Assembly (NCBI GenBank): GCA_013398015.1
Contig: VZRR01009899.1
Coordinates: 109,155-173,154 of the forward strand
Length of the DNA: 64,000 bases
Reading direction: 5' to 3'
Source of the DNA: Oreocharis arfaki
Lineage: Eukaryota > Chordata > Aves > Passeriformes > Paramythiidae
A program made the translations under genes and the position numbers. Under the pieces are notes generated by a model. That model saw nothing but the letters and a program-made list of their open reading frames with translations, ran no database searches and was not told the DNA's origin. Shown here in pieces: positions 1-13,614 of the stretch; the first letter of the stretch is position 1; each line of letters starts with the position of its first letter.

Positions 1-599
1 TGAGTGCGATTACTAGCTAAACATATTCTCAGTCGTTTCCTCCATATGCATAATTTAGTTGGATTGTTTACTTCGAGGGTTTGTTGGGGTTTTTTTTTGC
101 AAGAACACTATGCGAGATGTTATCTCCTAAGTGTCTTTGCATCCCGTTTTTCCCAGTCCGGGAGGTTGTTGCGTTGGCTGGTAATACATTTTGTTGTAAC
201 ACAAATTGCACTAAATTGTGGCTGCCTACGTTTGCCTTTCTCCCCTGCCTCTAGAAGTAAATTAATATTTTCAGTGTATGGAAACAAATAATGCAAGATC
301 ATCTTATTCCAAAGCAGACCTAAATTGATTATAAATCGCATGCATTATTCTGCTCTGCTTCTAGGAGAACAAACGTACTGCAACTCCTATTCTAGCAAAA
401 TATATTAGTTTGTGCCACTATAAAAAGCCTTCTCATTAAATTTAGGCTTAAGCTAACAGTAATAAGACAAGAATAGAGACTATTAAGGGCTTTGTCTGAG
501 TGATATACATAATTACTTACAAAAGAGATACGCAATTTACTTTAGCATTTTCAAATCAAAATCTACTCGCCCCTATAAGGAAATATACCTTTAAAATAA

Positions 600-1330
600 A
601 GCTGTGAAATAAATTGAAAACATCAGTATTTTAGGTTCCCTGTCCTCTAATTATGTAAAAGCTTGAATCTGAGTCAGTCCTAATTCAAAAGTGAAAATCA
701 ATTGCATGTGTAAAAACATTTGACTTTCCCAGATTATATTTATATTTTCTACATAATGAAGTATTAAAAGAAGAAAGCTGCGAGCATGGTCCTAGAAGTG
801 CATCGGTGTATAAATAACATCACTTCCCCGCACATTCCTTGAAGGCTAAATATTTTGGATTATGGAGAACGGAGCGCTTCTTTTTCTACACAGAATTTTA
901 AAAGCTTGTATCTTGTTACAGTATTTACAAATCAAATATCTCTTGCAGGCCCAAAATTCAAAACAAAAGCCATTTTCTGAGCCTCGGTAGTACTTCAGAG
1001 TGTCTCAATTCAGATAATTTGCATTGATTTACCCGGACATGTATATATTTATTTTCCGAGCATGTTTTAATCAGTTCACTTGACGTCCTTTTTTACAATT
1101 CAGTTCGCAATTTTACCAGCTTGTTTGCATCTAATTTTGAGGTTAAAAAAAAAAAACCCCAAACAACCAGTAAAGGAATTATAATTGCTTTTAACTCCCC
1201 TGTTTCGAAGCTGATACCCTGCTAAAGAGAAAACCAAGCTGAGCACTGGTAAAGTTTACTTCTGCTGGCTGCTATTACTGGTTTGACTAAGCATTTCACA
1301 GGGGTAAATACCCAAATCATTCGGGCAATG
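600..1330. promoter_or_regulatory. Candidate conserved noncoding block A
   Basis: This is an AT-rich block that nevertheless keeps scattered CpGs (GCGAGC, CATCGG, GGAGCGC, ACCCGG, TTCGCA) and has a CRE-like TGACGTCC near 1081. Several TTTGCAT and AATTTGCAT octamer-like words are present. No coding or repeat explanation fits. Conservation itself is not testable from one sequence. Confidence 0.25.
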
Positions 1331-1569
1331 ACTGACACGGTATGACATGTGGTTAACAGCCTTACCCTGCGCTTTGCCTTCACAAATCTCACTGATGCCA
1401 ATGGAACCTTCCAAATATTTCAGATAATCATTTTCCCCCTACTGTTAAAAAACTTATACAGCCAGGTCTGAACCATTCAAAGGATTCCCGACTGGAAAGG
1501 TTACACTGTAACCATTTTTTTTTTCATTCTATTTTTTTTAAACCTCCCAATTGATAGAGCTAAGAATTG

Positions 1570-1655
1570 TATATATATATATATATGTAGATACGTACGT
1601 AGAGATATATATATATATCTACATATATGTGTAGATATATATGTAGATATATTTA
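1570..1655. repeat. (TA)n microsatellite with nested palindromes
   Basis: An AT dinucleotide run is interrupted by GTAGATACGTACGTAGA, then continues as alternating TATA with GTAGATAT units. It contains the 18-base perfect palindrome at 1603-1620 (AGATATATATATATATCT) and the 10-base TACGTACGTA at 1592-1601. It could extrude as a cruciform. It explains the reading frame that covers it on the minus strand. Confidence 0.9.
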
Positions 1656-2397
1656 TAATAAAAAGGCTATGTATAAAGCTTTGGGATATTTTAGCAAACT
1701 CAACGTAGTGTAACTTTGCTGACAGCTTGTCACATTTCACTGGCTGTCTGTCTGGGATCCTGCGATAACATCTGCATTCACTCAGGGCGAGAGCTTACCC
1801 TAAGACAAAAAAGTGGGTCCTGCCACATAATGCTCCATCATTCTGTCAGTTCTGACATGGCATCTGAATTTTTTTGAATCACTAAACACTTTTGGGACTC
1901 TGGTCCTTATTATCTTTCCTTAGTTTCTATACTCACTCGGCAATGCTGAAAAATGTAAAATGTGCAAACAAGGTAGTGGACGGCTCGGGCTTTTTGTCGT
2001 CTAATCCTCAGCCCCTCATTCATGCTCACTGTTAATCTCTTAAGACATTATAAAACTGTTAGACAAAGAAATGTGAATACCTCTGCTTCTCAGCAGAATG
2101 GGAGGAAACCAAGGAAAATCTGGATCATGCTAAGCTTTTCTTTTCACCACAAAAATGGTAACTTAAACCTGTTGCATCAAATTATTTATAATTCCCAACA
2201 CTAAGGCTGGTGCTTTTTGTCTTCTTCAGCATTACAGAGTGAGCCTGGCAATATCACAGGAGGAGGAACAGTACTACTGAGCCTTTCCCAACACATCAAA
2301 TGTGTAAGTTACATATAAAAAATTCTACCAAGTCCATCAGAATAAGGGCAAATTGGGTTTTAATCCCTCTGCTGTTTTGTGTTCAGCACGGCACAGG

Positions 2398-2600
2398 ACT
2401 CATGGTGCTGTCAGGGCTGCTGGAGACCATTCCGAGGGATTTCTGTGCTGCAGAAGGACCAGGGGCTCCGCGGTGTTGGGTTTGGTGGCGGGGATGCTGG
2501 ATGGGACAGGGCACGGGCGCCTCCAGGCTGGCTGAAGCTTTCCTGGCTGGACGGGACCAGGGCCCCATTTCACATTAATCCAGCTCTGTTTGGAGCCGTC
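2398..2600. other. Isolated GC-rich patch
   Basis: This GC-rich stretch, with about nine CpGs, sits in AT-rich intron. It is open in all three plus frames and one minus frame, as expected when GC content removes stop codons. None of the frames resembles a known protein. It could be a decayed insertion or a small CpG-rich regulatory site. Confidence 0.5.
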
Positions 2601-5369
2601 TGCTATTTCAGGTCATCATTTCACTCCTCCTGACTCCCACTGCTGCGGGGGCATTAGCATGGGGACAAAAGCTGCTCAAGCACCTATTCTAAACCCATTC
2701 AAACTCAAGCCCACTAAAAATCACAGCCAAAATGATACTGTTGCAATCAGCTAAATTTTATTCAGGAATGCTGGGGCTGAAAACCAGAATTTTCATTTTC
2801 TACTTCTGCATTGTTGTCATGGGTGGTGGGAGCAGATAGTCCAGTCTTAAAAATGCCCCAGAAGCACAAAAGTATTTGAATGCAAATGCCAAACAAGTCA
2901 CTCTCCCTGAGCTAAATACCTACCACGAGGGTTTCTTTACACCCAGAAACTTCTGTTAAAGTCATAATCTTCAAATAATTATTTAAACTATTGTGAAATC
3001 TGCCCAAAACATGTTTTATTCATCTCTGTTTGCATTAGTGTGAGGGAAAAAGGCTTTAATGAGGGAAGTTGAGATGTTGCCTTTTTTGCAACAATGTCAG
3101 CCATCAAATTGGTGAGATGACTTGAGAAAATCAGCTTTTGAAAGGGAATAGTGAGGCTCCATTCTGGCAGGGGTTGAGCTGCTTTGCCAAGAGTGGAAGT
3201 GGTGATATTTCAAGCAGAGGGAAGAGTTTGTAGGAAGGAATGAACAGACTGTGTCCACAGCAGTGGGAAAGTCCCAGTACTGAAAGAACTGAGGGACGCT
3301 GAATTTTGACACGAGGACAGCTGAGAAAGGAAAAGATGTAGTAGAAAACTAAAATGTATGCAGGAACTAAAATGCAATCAGAGCCTGGTCAGCAAACCAT
3401 ATGCACAGCCGGTGCTGGAGGCAAGTATGGCACTGCCCTGACGAAAAATAAATTGAGGAAGATGCTGGCAAGATATAAAGGACAGAGAGAGATGGGACTT
3501 ACAAAAGATTGGAAGAAGCAGAGAAGAAGGACGTTTTTCACAAGGCTGGACACGGATTCCAGCTGGCTCTAAGGTTTTGGGACAATGTGGAGACAGCAAT
3601 GAAGGAAGTAAAGAGAAGTGCACAGCCCAGGGACAGGAGGTAGATAAAAATGCAGTTTGAGACCACAGATCTACAAAAAAATAATATAAAAGGCCACTTC
3701 ATATAGTCTGAACTGGGGGGAAATAGGAAAATACTGTTCTCTGTGCAAGAGAGGAGGTGTGTTTCAAAGGCACTGAGCAAATCTCTGCTCTCCCCAGCCA
3801 TCAACACCATTTTGCTCAGCAGGCACAGAGGGTTTGGTGGGGTCATTTCTGGGTTTAGCATTAAACAAAGACAGAAAAAGTGTTTTCTCTCCTCCTTGTT
3901 AACTGCTCATTCGGCTGCCTACACGTAGATATTCCAAACAGGTATGTGCTGAGTTCAGACCAAGAAGAAAAATCACTTTTTCTGTGTTCACATGCAAATT
4001 TTGCCTTATTTGAAGGTTATCACTAGATCCATGCTGATAATTTACATTTACAGAATGTTTTCCGTAAATGCCGTAATGCTGAAGCTTTCCCATCCCTAAA
4101 CTTCCATTTTCCCCTCCAGGAGAGCTCTACTTTTTTTGCACAAAATCAATGTTACTACCACAGTTTTGAAATACTGTGACCACAAACCTCTTAGAAAACA
4201 TTAATATTCAGATTTATTTTTCAGTTAAACACCCGCATAGCAAAATAGCTACACTTTAGGAAAGCCCATCTGGCCACATCAGGCCATTTCAAGCAGGCAG
4301 GAAGGTTCCTTTTGGAAATCCTGAGCAGCTCCACGCCAGGTCTCCAGCCCAGCCCACTCTGTGTGTGTTGCCAGTACACTTCATCAAGTTAAGACTAAGA
4401 ACAACACTTTGGGAAACCCACTATACACCAGAGCCCCCTTACGCCGTAGGCTTCACCTGATGAAATGTTATGCTTTTTGTGGGCTCTTTTACATCTTTCC
4501 ACACTAAACACGAGGTCTGTGCTTTAAAAGGAAGGGCCACTTAACATTTGTATTTCTTTCCCAAATTAATGAGTATTGTATGCGCCAAGGTTTGTGCGAT
4601 CACGTGAAGTCAGGCAGGATTGTGACAACCTCTGTCCTCACTCCTGCGTGTGCCACCTACCATTCAGCCAGGAAACATGAGGGCTGTCACAATAAAACTC
4701 CATATTAATACTTGCTGGGGTAGAAATACCCTGTTAGCCAAATACTGTTTTCTTTTTTTGCTTTCAAATAAGTGTACTTTCATATGTATCTGACAAACAT
4801 ATCCTGAGCTGCAGGCTCTAGCAAACCAAATTTGGGCTTCTCTTTGTTTTTTTAAATTTTGTGATGTCTTTATTAGACCAAATGCCCAGATTGCAATGCT
4901 ATTGTTAAACATCAAACCTCAGTGCTGTGTCCTCTGAAGTGCATGTGTTCAGCTGGGTTAATAAGCATCCTGCCGTACCCCGACTCCTGTGTTCATTTGC
5001 TTCTGTTTAATGACGACCATCTCCTCCTGCCCACATGTATGCTCGTCTCTCCTCTGCTTGTTGAGCCATCAAGACACACCTTTGTTTCATTTAGTATGCA
5101 ATTTTCACCTCTGACCCAAGAAACTAGTCTTAGGCTTCCTGAACTTTATTGCCTGTTAATAGACTGCTGGCTCTCTTTTCAGCAGTCATAGAAATGGTGG
5201 AGAGACATTTAATTGAAAAGAGGGACAAAGCTAGAGCCTGAAAGGCAAAGTCAGTAGGGTTTAAACAAAAAAAAAACAACAACAAAAAAAAATCCAGCAA
5301 TAATATGTTTGAGAAGGTTTGGATATTCTTTACAAGTTCGTGGCTCCTTACACAAATAAGAAAGACATC

Positions 5370-6650
5370 ATTGATTTAATTATCTTCCCAGGGAACAATG
5401 GTGTAATGCTCTGAATGGTGCTAAATGATTGATCTGGTAATTCATCTTCTGCTAACAGCTATCTATGCATTTTGTTTCTCTCCAGTCCTCAGCCCGATGA
5501 CATTAGCAGCAATGTCACGGAGCAGTGCTGGGCTTTCATAAAACACCCACAGATGCTCTTTCCTGCCAGTGTTTAGGGACACATGGTTATAATTTCGTCT
5601 GTATTTCTTTGTCGTAGATTACTTTTAACTACATCTGTTCAATTAAAACAGAAAAAAGAAAGACACAGCTAGAGCCCATCAGCTTTATATCAGAAGAAGC
5701 CTTTTAATGAAATAGGGAGATTTAATTTTGTAAGTGTTCTGATGAGTGTGAGATGCCTTTATGTTTTTTCAGAAGTTCTGTTCGGTGAATAGTTAGGAGA
5801 GGACATTATTACAGCATAAGGATATTATTGTACACAGAAAGGCATTATTAAAAGTGATTTATTGTTCTGTGTTAGGAAACTTATAGGAAAAGTCTGATAA
5901 TATATTAAACTTGTTTATTATGGACTTCATATAATTTTTGAATAATGCCGCTTTTTCTTTTGACAAGAGCAATAAACTCTGCTGATATAGACATACGTTG
6001 ATTATCCCAAGTCAACTGTGTTGCTTAAAGAAACATGCCCAAACAATCAGCTTCTGACAGCTGCATCTCTTGTTATTTACAATAGCCATCACAGTAATAA
6101 CTCACCATTTCTATATTAATAAGGCAGTGAAATTTATTATGATGGTATTGAAAAGTTATTAAGTACTGCATCCCAAGTGACAAAGTACCACAGCACTGTC
6201 ACTATCCAAAAGCAGTTGCCCATCCATCACAAAGCTTTCCAGATGGTCCTGCATCTTTATCGCTCCCAGGTTGGTGACATCACCTGTTCACCCACTCAAA
6301 ATTGATGATGAAAGCAAACAGATCTATCTTACTTACATTTACCAAATCAATTTAATTTTACAGGCCGTGGCTTAGTGACATATTGACTGTTTTCCTTAAT
6401 GGCATCTACTGTACTTAATGCAAAGAACTCATCTTTGAATCCTGGCTTGCATAATGTGGCAGTTCATAATAAATTTTTTATAACATATTTATTTAATGGG
6501 AAGAAATATGATTGTTTGTCAGTTCTATTAGATGCAATTATTATTCTCTTCAGTTTAATATTTTTTATTTTTCTTTCTGATGTTGTCTTTCTTAATGGCT
6601 AAATTCAATTTACCAGTTTTGTTTTTTAAAGGGATGTCTGCCATCTCATA
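5370..6650. promoter_or_regulatory. Candidate conserved noncoding block B
   Basis: This is a long AT-rich, CpG-poor block without transposon similarity. Homeodomain-type words occur repeatedly (TTTAATTATC, TAATTCATC, CTTTTAATGAA, TTTAATTTTG), with CAATGG/ATTGTT SOX-like words and a GATTGATC TALE-like word near 5428. The density and length resemble enhancer clusters at developmental regulator genes. Confidence 0.3.
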
Positions 6651-9361
6651 TATTTTTATTTGTAATTTGATAATCTTGAATCTACTACAATGGCAGCTTT
6701 TGTCTCTTAATTTAATGCTCTTACCTGCTTGGACGGAATGTTACTGACCTCAAAACTTACCTTGGTGGTGTTTAAATAAATAAAAATCTCTTTGTTCTGA
6801 AGAGAAATACAAATTCCTGAAACCTCCTCTTGGTTCTGCTCTGAAGAAGGGAACAAAACTTCCTTCTCCCCTTCCTACTTCTAAGTCCACTTGACCCTTA
6901 TGGTCTCACTCTGCTTCCCTCAGGAGTTAATGCTCCTCCTGATTAAATTAAAACCTCAGTGGCTTTGTGGGCAATATACACACAGACCTACAGAGAGGTT
7001 TTTGTGGCTTTAGACCATGCCATGAAATGTGCGATTTCCCGCCCTCAAGGTCAAGGACATGGTGGAGCATCCACTGGGGGTGGAGAAAGTCAATTCTACA
7101 CAAACTATTCCAGGTTTCATTGAGCCGAAAGCTTTTGTGAGATTTTGCAGCTGTGCCACGCCAACAGCTGCTCAGCCTCCTGCACTGGCTAAAAACCTCT
7201 TCCTGATGCTGTTGCCACAATGACCTTGGGTCGGCTCAGGCACTCACCAGCCCCATGAGCACTGCCCCAGTGCCAGAGCTGGCTCAGGACATGGGAGAGT
7301 GGCACCTCCCTTCCAGCACCCACTGCAGCCCCTCAGCCCCCTTGTGTGATATCAATCTGAGGGTTTTCTTAGAGCAGCTCCCCTGGCCGGCCAAGGAGGG
7401 AGCTTTGCAGATCTTGTGCTCCCCTTCCAGCGAGCAGCAGCTTTGCCTCGCACCGAGGAAAGGTTGCGGTCTTTGTCCAAAGAACAAAGTGTCACATCCC
7501 ACCAACCTCATGCAAGACTCTGCTTAATCATATTAATCAAAGAATTAGAGGAATTGAAGAGTGGATGTAGGGATTAGTGAAAAAAGACGACACAGACCAA
7601 CGCTGAATGATCCACCTTGTCCTCACCCTCTTCCATCCACACAGATCAACCTTAAGGACCAGCAGCTCCCCTTTGCTGTCAATACATTTAATTCAAATGG
7701 AATGACAAGTCCACCTGCTCGTATCTTGCTATTCAAGGACCTAATATTTGCTCATTTGCAATTATAAACTCCATGTTCTCCAGGCAGGGAGAAAGCTGGT
7801 GATAAGCCCAGGGTGCTGGTTGGAGCACGGAGCTGACACCCACTGAGGGCAATGCTCTGCGCATGAAGCAGCATCTGCCTGCACTGCCACAGGACTCCTA
7901 CTGCTTCAGCAGTGTCCGACTCAGGCACAGCCTCACCACAAGACCCAGATGCAAACAACAGAAGAATTCAGACTGGTGACACTCGCAGCAATGTCCTTTT
8001 TGTGCGCAGCTCTGGAGGGGCCGTCTCAAGCACCCTCGTGCACACTCACCCCGGGCAGGACATGCGGCATGAACTCCATCCTGTGTGCGCCGAACACTGT
8101 GTCCCTTACAGAGAGCTTAACACGGCAGCTAAGCACGTGCTTAACTCAAACACCTGGGTAATCCTGTTGATGATAAGCTCGTGCCTAAGTGCTTTATTGG
8201 ATCTCAGCCAGGGTGCTCTATGCCTCGCAAAGCTGAGCTCCAAATGGGATAAAACATCACCTATGCGCTGAAGACAAGGTAAGGATGTCACCCCCACCTG
8301 CAGCTGCCAGGAGTGGATGATCTGTTGATCTGGGGGAGACCACACTCTCTGCAAGACTATGTTGCTCGTGTGTTGATCAAAAAGCAGCCCCACCTCCCAC
8401 TATAAGACAAATCATTCCTTTTTAATTCCAAATAGCTGAATAGCCCACATCCTTGTTCCCGCTTTTGCTTCAATAATAATTTTGCAAAAATTCCTGGAGT
8501 TTCTATACTGCTGAAATCCATATGCAAGGAGGAAACATAGGCAAGGAATCTGTGTTACACTTCCCTGCTTTCCAACCACCTGGCTGAGAGTGGTGCTGTT
8601 TTGCACCTTAATGCTGTTGAAAACAATCCAAGAAAAAGCCATGATTTGGTCTGTAAAAGTCACAGACCAGTGGCAGTGTGAAAGTGTCAGACAACAGCAG
8701 AAAATCAAGGGGTTTTTATTTAACACTAGGACACACTCCGTATCCCAAAGAAAAATATTCACGAGTGATGAAGTCTTTGTTCCTTCTATTTTTCCTTTCT
8801 GAAAAAAAACCCCACATTATCTACTGCTCTCTCCCAGAGTGATTTTCCTGGCTACAAGGGAGCTATTTCCCTCAGCACTGTCACTGTTTATTAAGAATAG
8901 CTTAACTCAGGTTTTAAGATGTGTGAATTTCACGTGAAGTTATTTAGAAAACGGGAGGTTTTGCTCAGTTTTTGTTAAAAACAAAACTAACGAACGAAAA
9001 AAAAATGCTGCTTTCAACATTCTGGCATAGATTTTTCCAGAGGACCCAAAAATAGTGGCTAACATCTGTACCTAGGAATTGGTCAGTAACTCCCACTGAT
9101 TACAGCAGTTTCTGAATGCTAAGTTTTTGGGTTTGTTTCTTTTTAAGTTTTTGGATGCCAAGAAAAACTAAGCTATTGGTTTAGGTGCTACAATGCAGAT
9201 TTGGGAGCATATAGATTAGATTTCATCTCTAAAAGCCTATACTTTTTTTTTTAAAGGTATTATTTAATTTTTGTAGCGATATATGGTACACCTAGACCCC
9301 AGAATCTCAAATTTAATTTATAAAAGTGCCAAAAGAAAGCAAAAGAGTGCAGAATTAAAGC

Positions 9362-9393
9362 TTCAAACTTTAATAAGTTTGAAACTTATTAAA
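9362..9393. repeat. Two overlapping, mutually exclusive inverted repeats
   Basis: TTTAATAAGTTT (9369-9380) and AAACTTATTAAA (9382-9393) are a perfect 12-bp inverted pair around one G. TTCAAACTT (9362-9370) also pairs perfectly with AAGTTTGAA (9375-9383) over a 4-base loop. The two hairpins share AAGTTT, so only one can form at a time. Confidence 0.9.
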
Positions 9394-10039
9394 CAAACTG
9401 CAACTATTCCAGTCCCTACAAACTAGTGGGAAGCTTGCACTCCAGAACAATTTTTAGGAAGCTGTGCAGTTTTCTCCAAGGACTCACATGAAAAATGTTA
9501 GAGGAGACATAAATAAATAGCCAAATGGCCTCCTAATTTCCATTTAGAAGTAATAGCATCAGCTCAAGCATACTCTACCAAATATGAGTTGTTTTTCAGC
9601 CTCACTGGCATGACAGGAAAATATACTCTGCTCTATAAACAGATTATATGCTGCTTTATAAAGCTCTAAAATATTTTTTTACTTCTGTGACAGGTTTGAT
9701 TTATTGGAGTTTATTGCTCCTGGTTTTGCCCTCCTAGAAAACGAATAAAAGTTTAGGATCAAAAGAGCTGTGAAGAATTTGTTCTTATGAATGAGACTTT
9801 GAGTTTGCTAGAGCAGCAAGAGACCTGGACATGGATATTGGCCGTCCTCTGGTCCAAGGTAGGTGCGTGTGCTTTGGCGACCTACTCAAAGGCTTGCTTT
9901 GAAATACTCTCACAGTTGTTTTTCATAGCAGGGCATGAACCATGATGAAATCACTAAATTCGTGTTGCCTTGCTTTTGTTTAAAAGAAATTACTGCCATC
10001 CCTTAAAAGCTTGTTTTCTTTGTTGATTAAGCAGCAGTC

Positions 10040-10420
10040 AATTTTCCCTTTCCCAACAAGCACCGAGCAACAGCCTCCCGACCCCCTCGGATATTCGGGC
10101 TGCCGACAAATACTAAAACCCCAGTGACAAACTGCAAAAAAGCTCGACCTTTCCCCGTGTCCGGTGACCCCCTGTTCGATTTGTACTTTAGCTAACCAAT
10201 ACCTGATTAGATAATGCTCAGCTCTAGCCTCACAAAATGAGATAAAATTCAAATTTATGGCTTTTCATTTAAACTGATCTACAGCACTCTAATCATGACC
10301 CAAGCACAACTATATCACAACAAATTCTCTTTGTCCCAGAGTGTGTTTTATGGCTGAACTGTATAAATGGACACAATAGACATTGTTTTCTTGGACTTGC
10401 TCTGACAGAACTCTGCGTTG
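10040..10420. promoter_or_regulatory. CpG-dense patch with CCAAT and paired SOX-like sites
   Basis: About nine CpGs fall within 10063-10178. They are followed by a CCAAT word (10196-10200), a GATTAGATAATG word near 10205, a TATAAA word (10362-10367) and an inverted SOX-like pair ACAAT-AGAC-ATTGT (10373-10386). The spacing is not that of a normal core promoter, so an enhancer is likelier than a start site. It lies about 3.6 kb inside intron 2. Confidence 0.3.
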
Positions 10421-13400
10421 ATCCCATAGGGAGTCTTGCTATAGGGGAATGCAGGAACAGGCTCCACGAAATTCCTCAGTCTTCTGCAGAAAATTTTTCA
10501 TTTATCATGTACTGCCCGGCTGCAGAATTTAACAGCAGCAGTTCCTCCAGCTTCCACTTCTCTCCCAGTCACTACAGGCTAATCCCAGTATCAGCTCAGA
10601 TGGATGTCACAAAAACTGGAATTGAGAAGTATCCCACAGCTGGAAATACCCAAAACTATGACAACCTTTTGCAAGGGAATAAAAATGTCCTTTTCAAAAA
10701 TGTAGTTACAGTCCAAATTTGTGTGTTAACTGTAAACTCTTCTCTCCACTGTGAATGTAGGATTTTGGGTTAAAATTTTCTAGTGTAATGCTTTAGACTA
10801 CTTAACAATCCTAAACAATTACAAAAAAGGAGCGAATTTTTTGTAACAAAATGGATAATGTATGGACTATCAGAAAAAGGCTGAGGAAAATGTTCGTCTT
10901 TCCTTCCAAAACTGTTTTAATATGTTCACGTTTTCCTCAAAAAAAGTCTTCCTTCATCATCTTTGAAAGCCAAACATCATTGCACGTTCAAGTGTTCCAC
11001 CTTAAACTCAGATAAAATGGAAAAGTTTATTTTTCTAACAACTTACTCATCTTCTCTGTAGCCACAGGCGAGTCTACTCAAGAGGTAAATACACAAATAG
11101 TAGCAATGGTGCAACCCCACTATGCATTTCTTGGGGCACTGCACACGCAAGAGGTGAAGAAATCAGCAAGCCTGGACACAGCAAAACACTTTCCTTGGCC
11201 TGTGGGACCAGGAGCAGCACGAGCAGGTTGAGACATCCCTCTTTCTGAAGACACCAGCTGGCTTCTGCAGTACCATGAACTATTCTAGGAGTTACAGGTA
11301 ATCAAACCTGTATTGTGTCACATTCTACATCAATGCAATTCACTCATCAAACAAGTATCACTGCGGAAAGATTTTAAAACCTGGCATAGTACAAAGTCAC
11401 TTAAAACCCACACCTAGAGCTACACAGAATCTTTAGTTCTATCCTTCTTCCACTTAAGATTTAAATGAAATTTCAGCTTGATTATCAGCAACAGCAGAAT
11501 GAATTTTCATTTGTTAACTGACTCGTTGGCACCTGGCTGGACATACACCTTGTTTCTCCAAAGTGCCCATTTAAGCAGAAAACAACAGCACCAGAAACTC
11601 TTAAATTCCCAAGACCATACTTAAACCTCAATAAACAATACTTTCCCTCACCATCTCACACTGCCTGAGCCCACACACCAACATCAGCTTCTTTCCCCCT
11701 TTAACATCCAAAGCACAAGCCCAAGGAAGTGGTGGATTCCCGAGGAGTGTAATGATGAGCATCTGGGGTGGAATGAGCATCAGTGAAGTCTTCTCCAGCA
11801 CTACCAGATTCCCCCACATCCCTCCTTTAGCCCTAACCATCACCGTGTGCCATTTTACTCACTGTGCAAACTCTGGTAACCAGCATTTCTTTGTCTCCTT
11901 TCAACTACAGCAAATGTATTTAACCCACTTGTTAGAAAAATATTCAGTTTCAAGTTACTCTAAGCACCACGGAATACTTCTGGGTGAGTGACCAAATAGC
12001 AGAGGGGCTTGACTGTTGATTTTGTGTGATTTTGCTCCAACACTTTTCAATAGCTTGCCCCAGCTGTCCCAAATAAATAACACTATGCAAATGGCACGAG
12101 TCCTGCAGCTTGAAAGGGACTCAGGCTGCCAGCTGGGCTTCCAGCACTATCAAGATATTCATTTCTTGTCTGGATATCACAGACCCCAAAATCTTAAATA
12201 TTTCAAGCAGGAAAACCAGTCCCCAATATCATAGTGTATTGCCAGCACCTAAGAGTGTGAAAATCTAGATGAGTTTCCCTCAGTCTTAGTGAGGTTGTGC
12301 TGCCCTACACCACTTGAATGTCCAGTCTAAAATACCCTAATTTTGGAATATGTTAAATCTGCCAGTACAGCCATGTATCAACAGTTTTGCTTTAATTTCT
12401 GTTATCAATATTTGAGCTAAATTGTGGTGTGGTTAAAGGTCAGATTTTATGGTTTCCTGGTGCCTTTTTCAAATAATAAAGATTTCTCACCAGCAATTAT
12501 ATTGCATCACAGTCTGTTAACTCAATAGAGTGCTGCCAAGTCTATGATTTCTCCTGACACTATTCTGTCACGTTGTCACAGGTCTCACAAGAGTTTAAAC
12601 AGCTGGATGGAAAGTTCAGAATGAACTCCCCTAGTGTTTATGGATAGTTAAGAGCAAATCAAGCTTCCATTTTCCGCCATGTCTGCAAGGCTCTGCTCCA
12701 CAGTGAAACTCCATTTTTCCTGGGAAAATGAACTCCCATCTCTCCAGAGGTCAGCCATGCCCCTGGAGAGCCGTGCAAACTCTGCACAGCTCCCCTTATC
12801 AGAAACTAAAGGAAACGTACAGATGGAATTCTGAGATTGTGCTCTGTTCCTACAGCACATTGTTAAAGCAATGAATAAAACCATGCAGGAACATTTGTTA
12901 CATCATAACACAGCAGCAACGTCACTGGGTGTTTGAATCCCTGACCTGACCATGGACCAGGAGCTCAGACAGATCCACAGTGATACCACAGCGAGGAAAA
13001 TGTTGCTCCTCAATGCAGAGAAAGCAAGATCGTACACCTCTGTTTGACAAAGGAGTCCATGAGCTTCTTCAGGAAAAGCAGCATTTCCCAAAGTGTCTGC
13101 AGAAGTAACATGAACCACACCACTGTGTGTGCTGGGTATGGCACCAGCATCCAAACCTACTTCACCAGACGAATGGCAAAATTCCCATTAAGTTAAATGG
13201 AAGCAGGATCAAGCAGCTTTTGAAGCCTCTAGCAGCACAAGGCTGTTCAATAGCAATTTTAGCCACCCAACACTGGATTTTAGGGCTTTTTTAATACTTG
13301 TTGACAGAACGTGGCAATTCATAACCCTGAAAGCAGCACCCGGTTAAATTTCAAACCTAGAATGCAGCGATTTTGCAAATCCCTCACCCAGAGACACAAT

Positions 13401-13598
13401 GCAGGACCATCCAAGACCTGATTAAAAACAGTACAGAAATGTTCCAACGACGCAACTTCCTCCTCACTTTCCTCAAAAGAAGCATCATCTGCCAATATCC
13501 ACCCAGACAGATTTCATGCACGAGGAGCAATATTAATTTCTGACTTTTTTTTCAATTCACACTCATGTCCATCCAGAAAACCCCACAAGGCCACAAAG

Positions 13599-13614
13599 TT
13601 TATGTGCACATAAA
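13599..13614. repeat. 16-bp perfect palindrome just inside intron 2
   Basis: TTTATGTGCACATAAA is identical to its reverse complement. It lies about 100 bases beyond the exon 2 donor in gene orientation. About one such palindrome is expected by chance in a window this size. Confidence 0.9.

Noticed and set aside
9362..9393. microRNA precursor
   Set aside because: The stems here and at 23670 are far shorter than the roughly 30 pairs a microRNA precursor needs.
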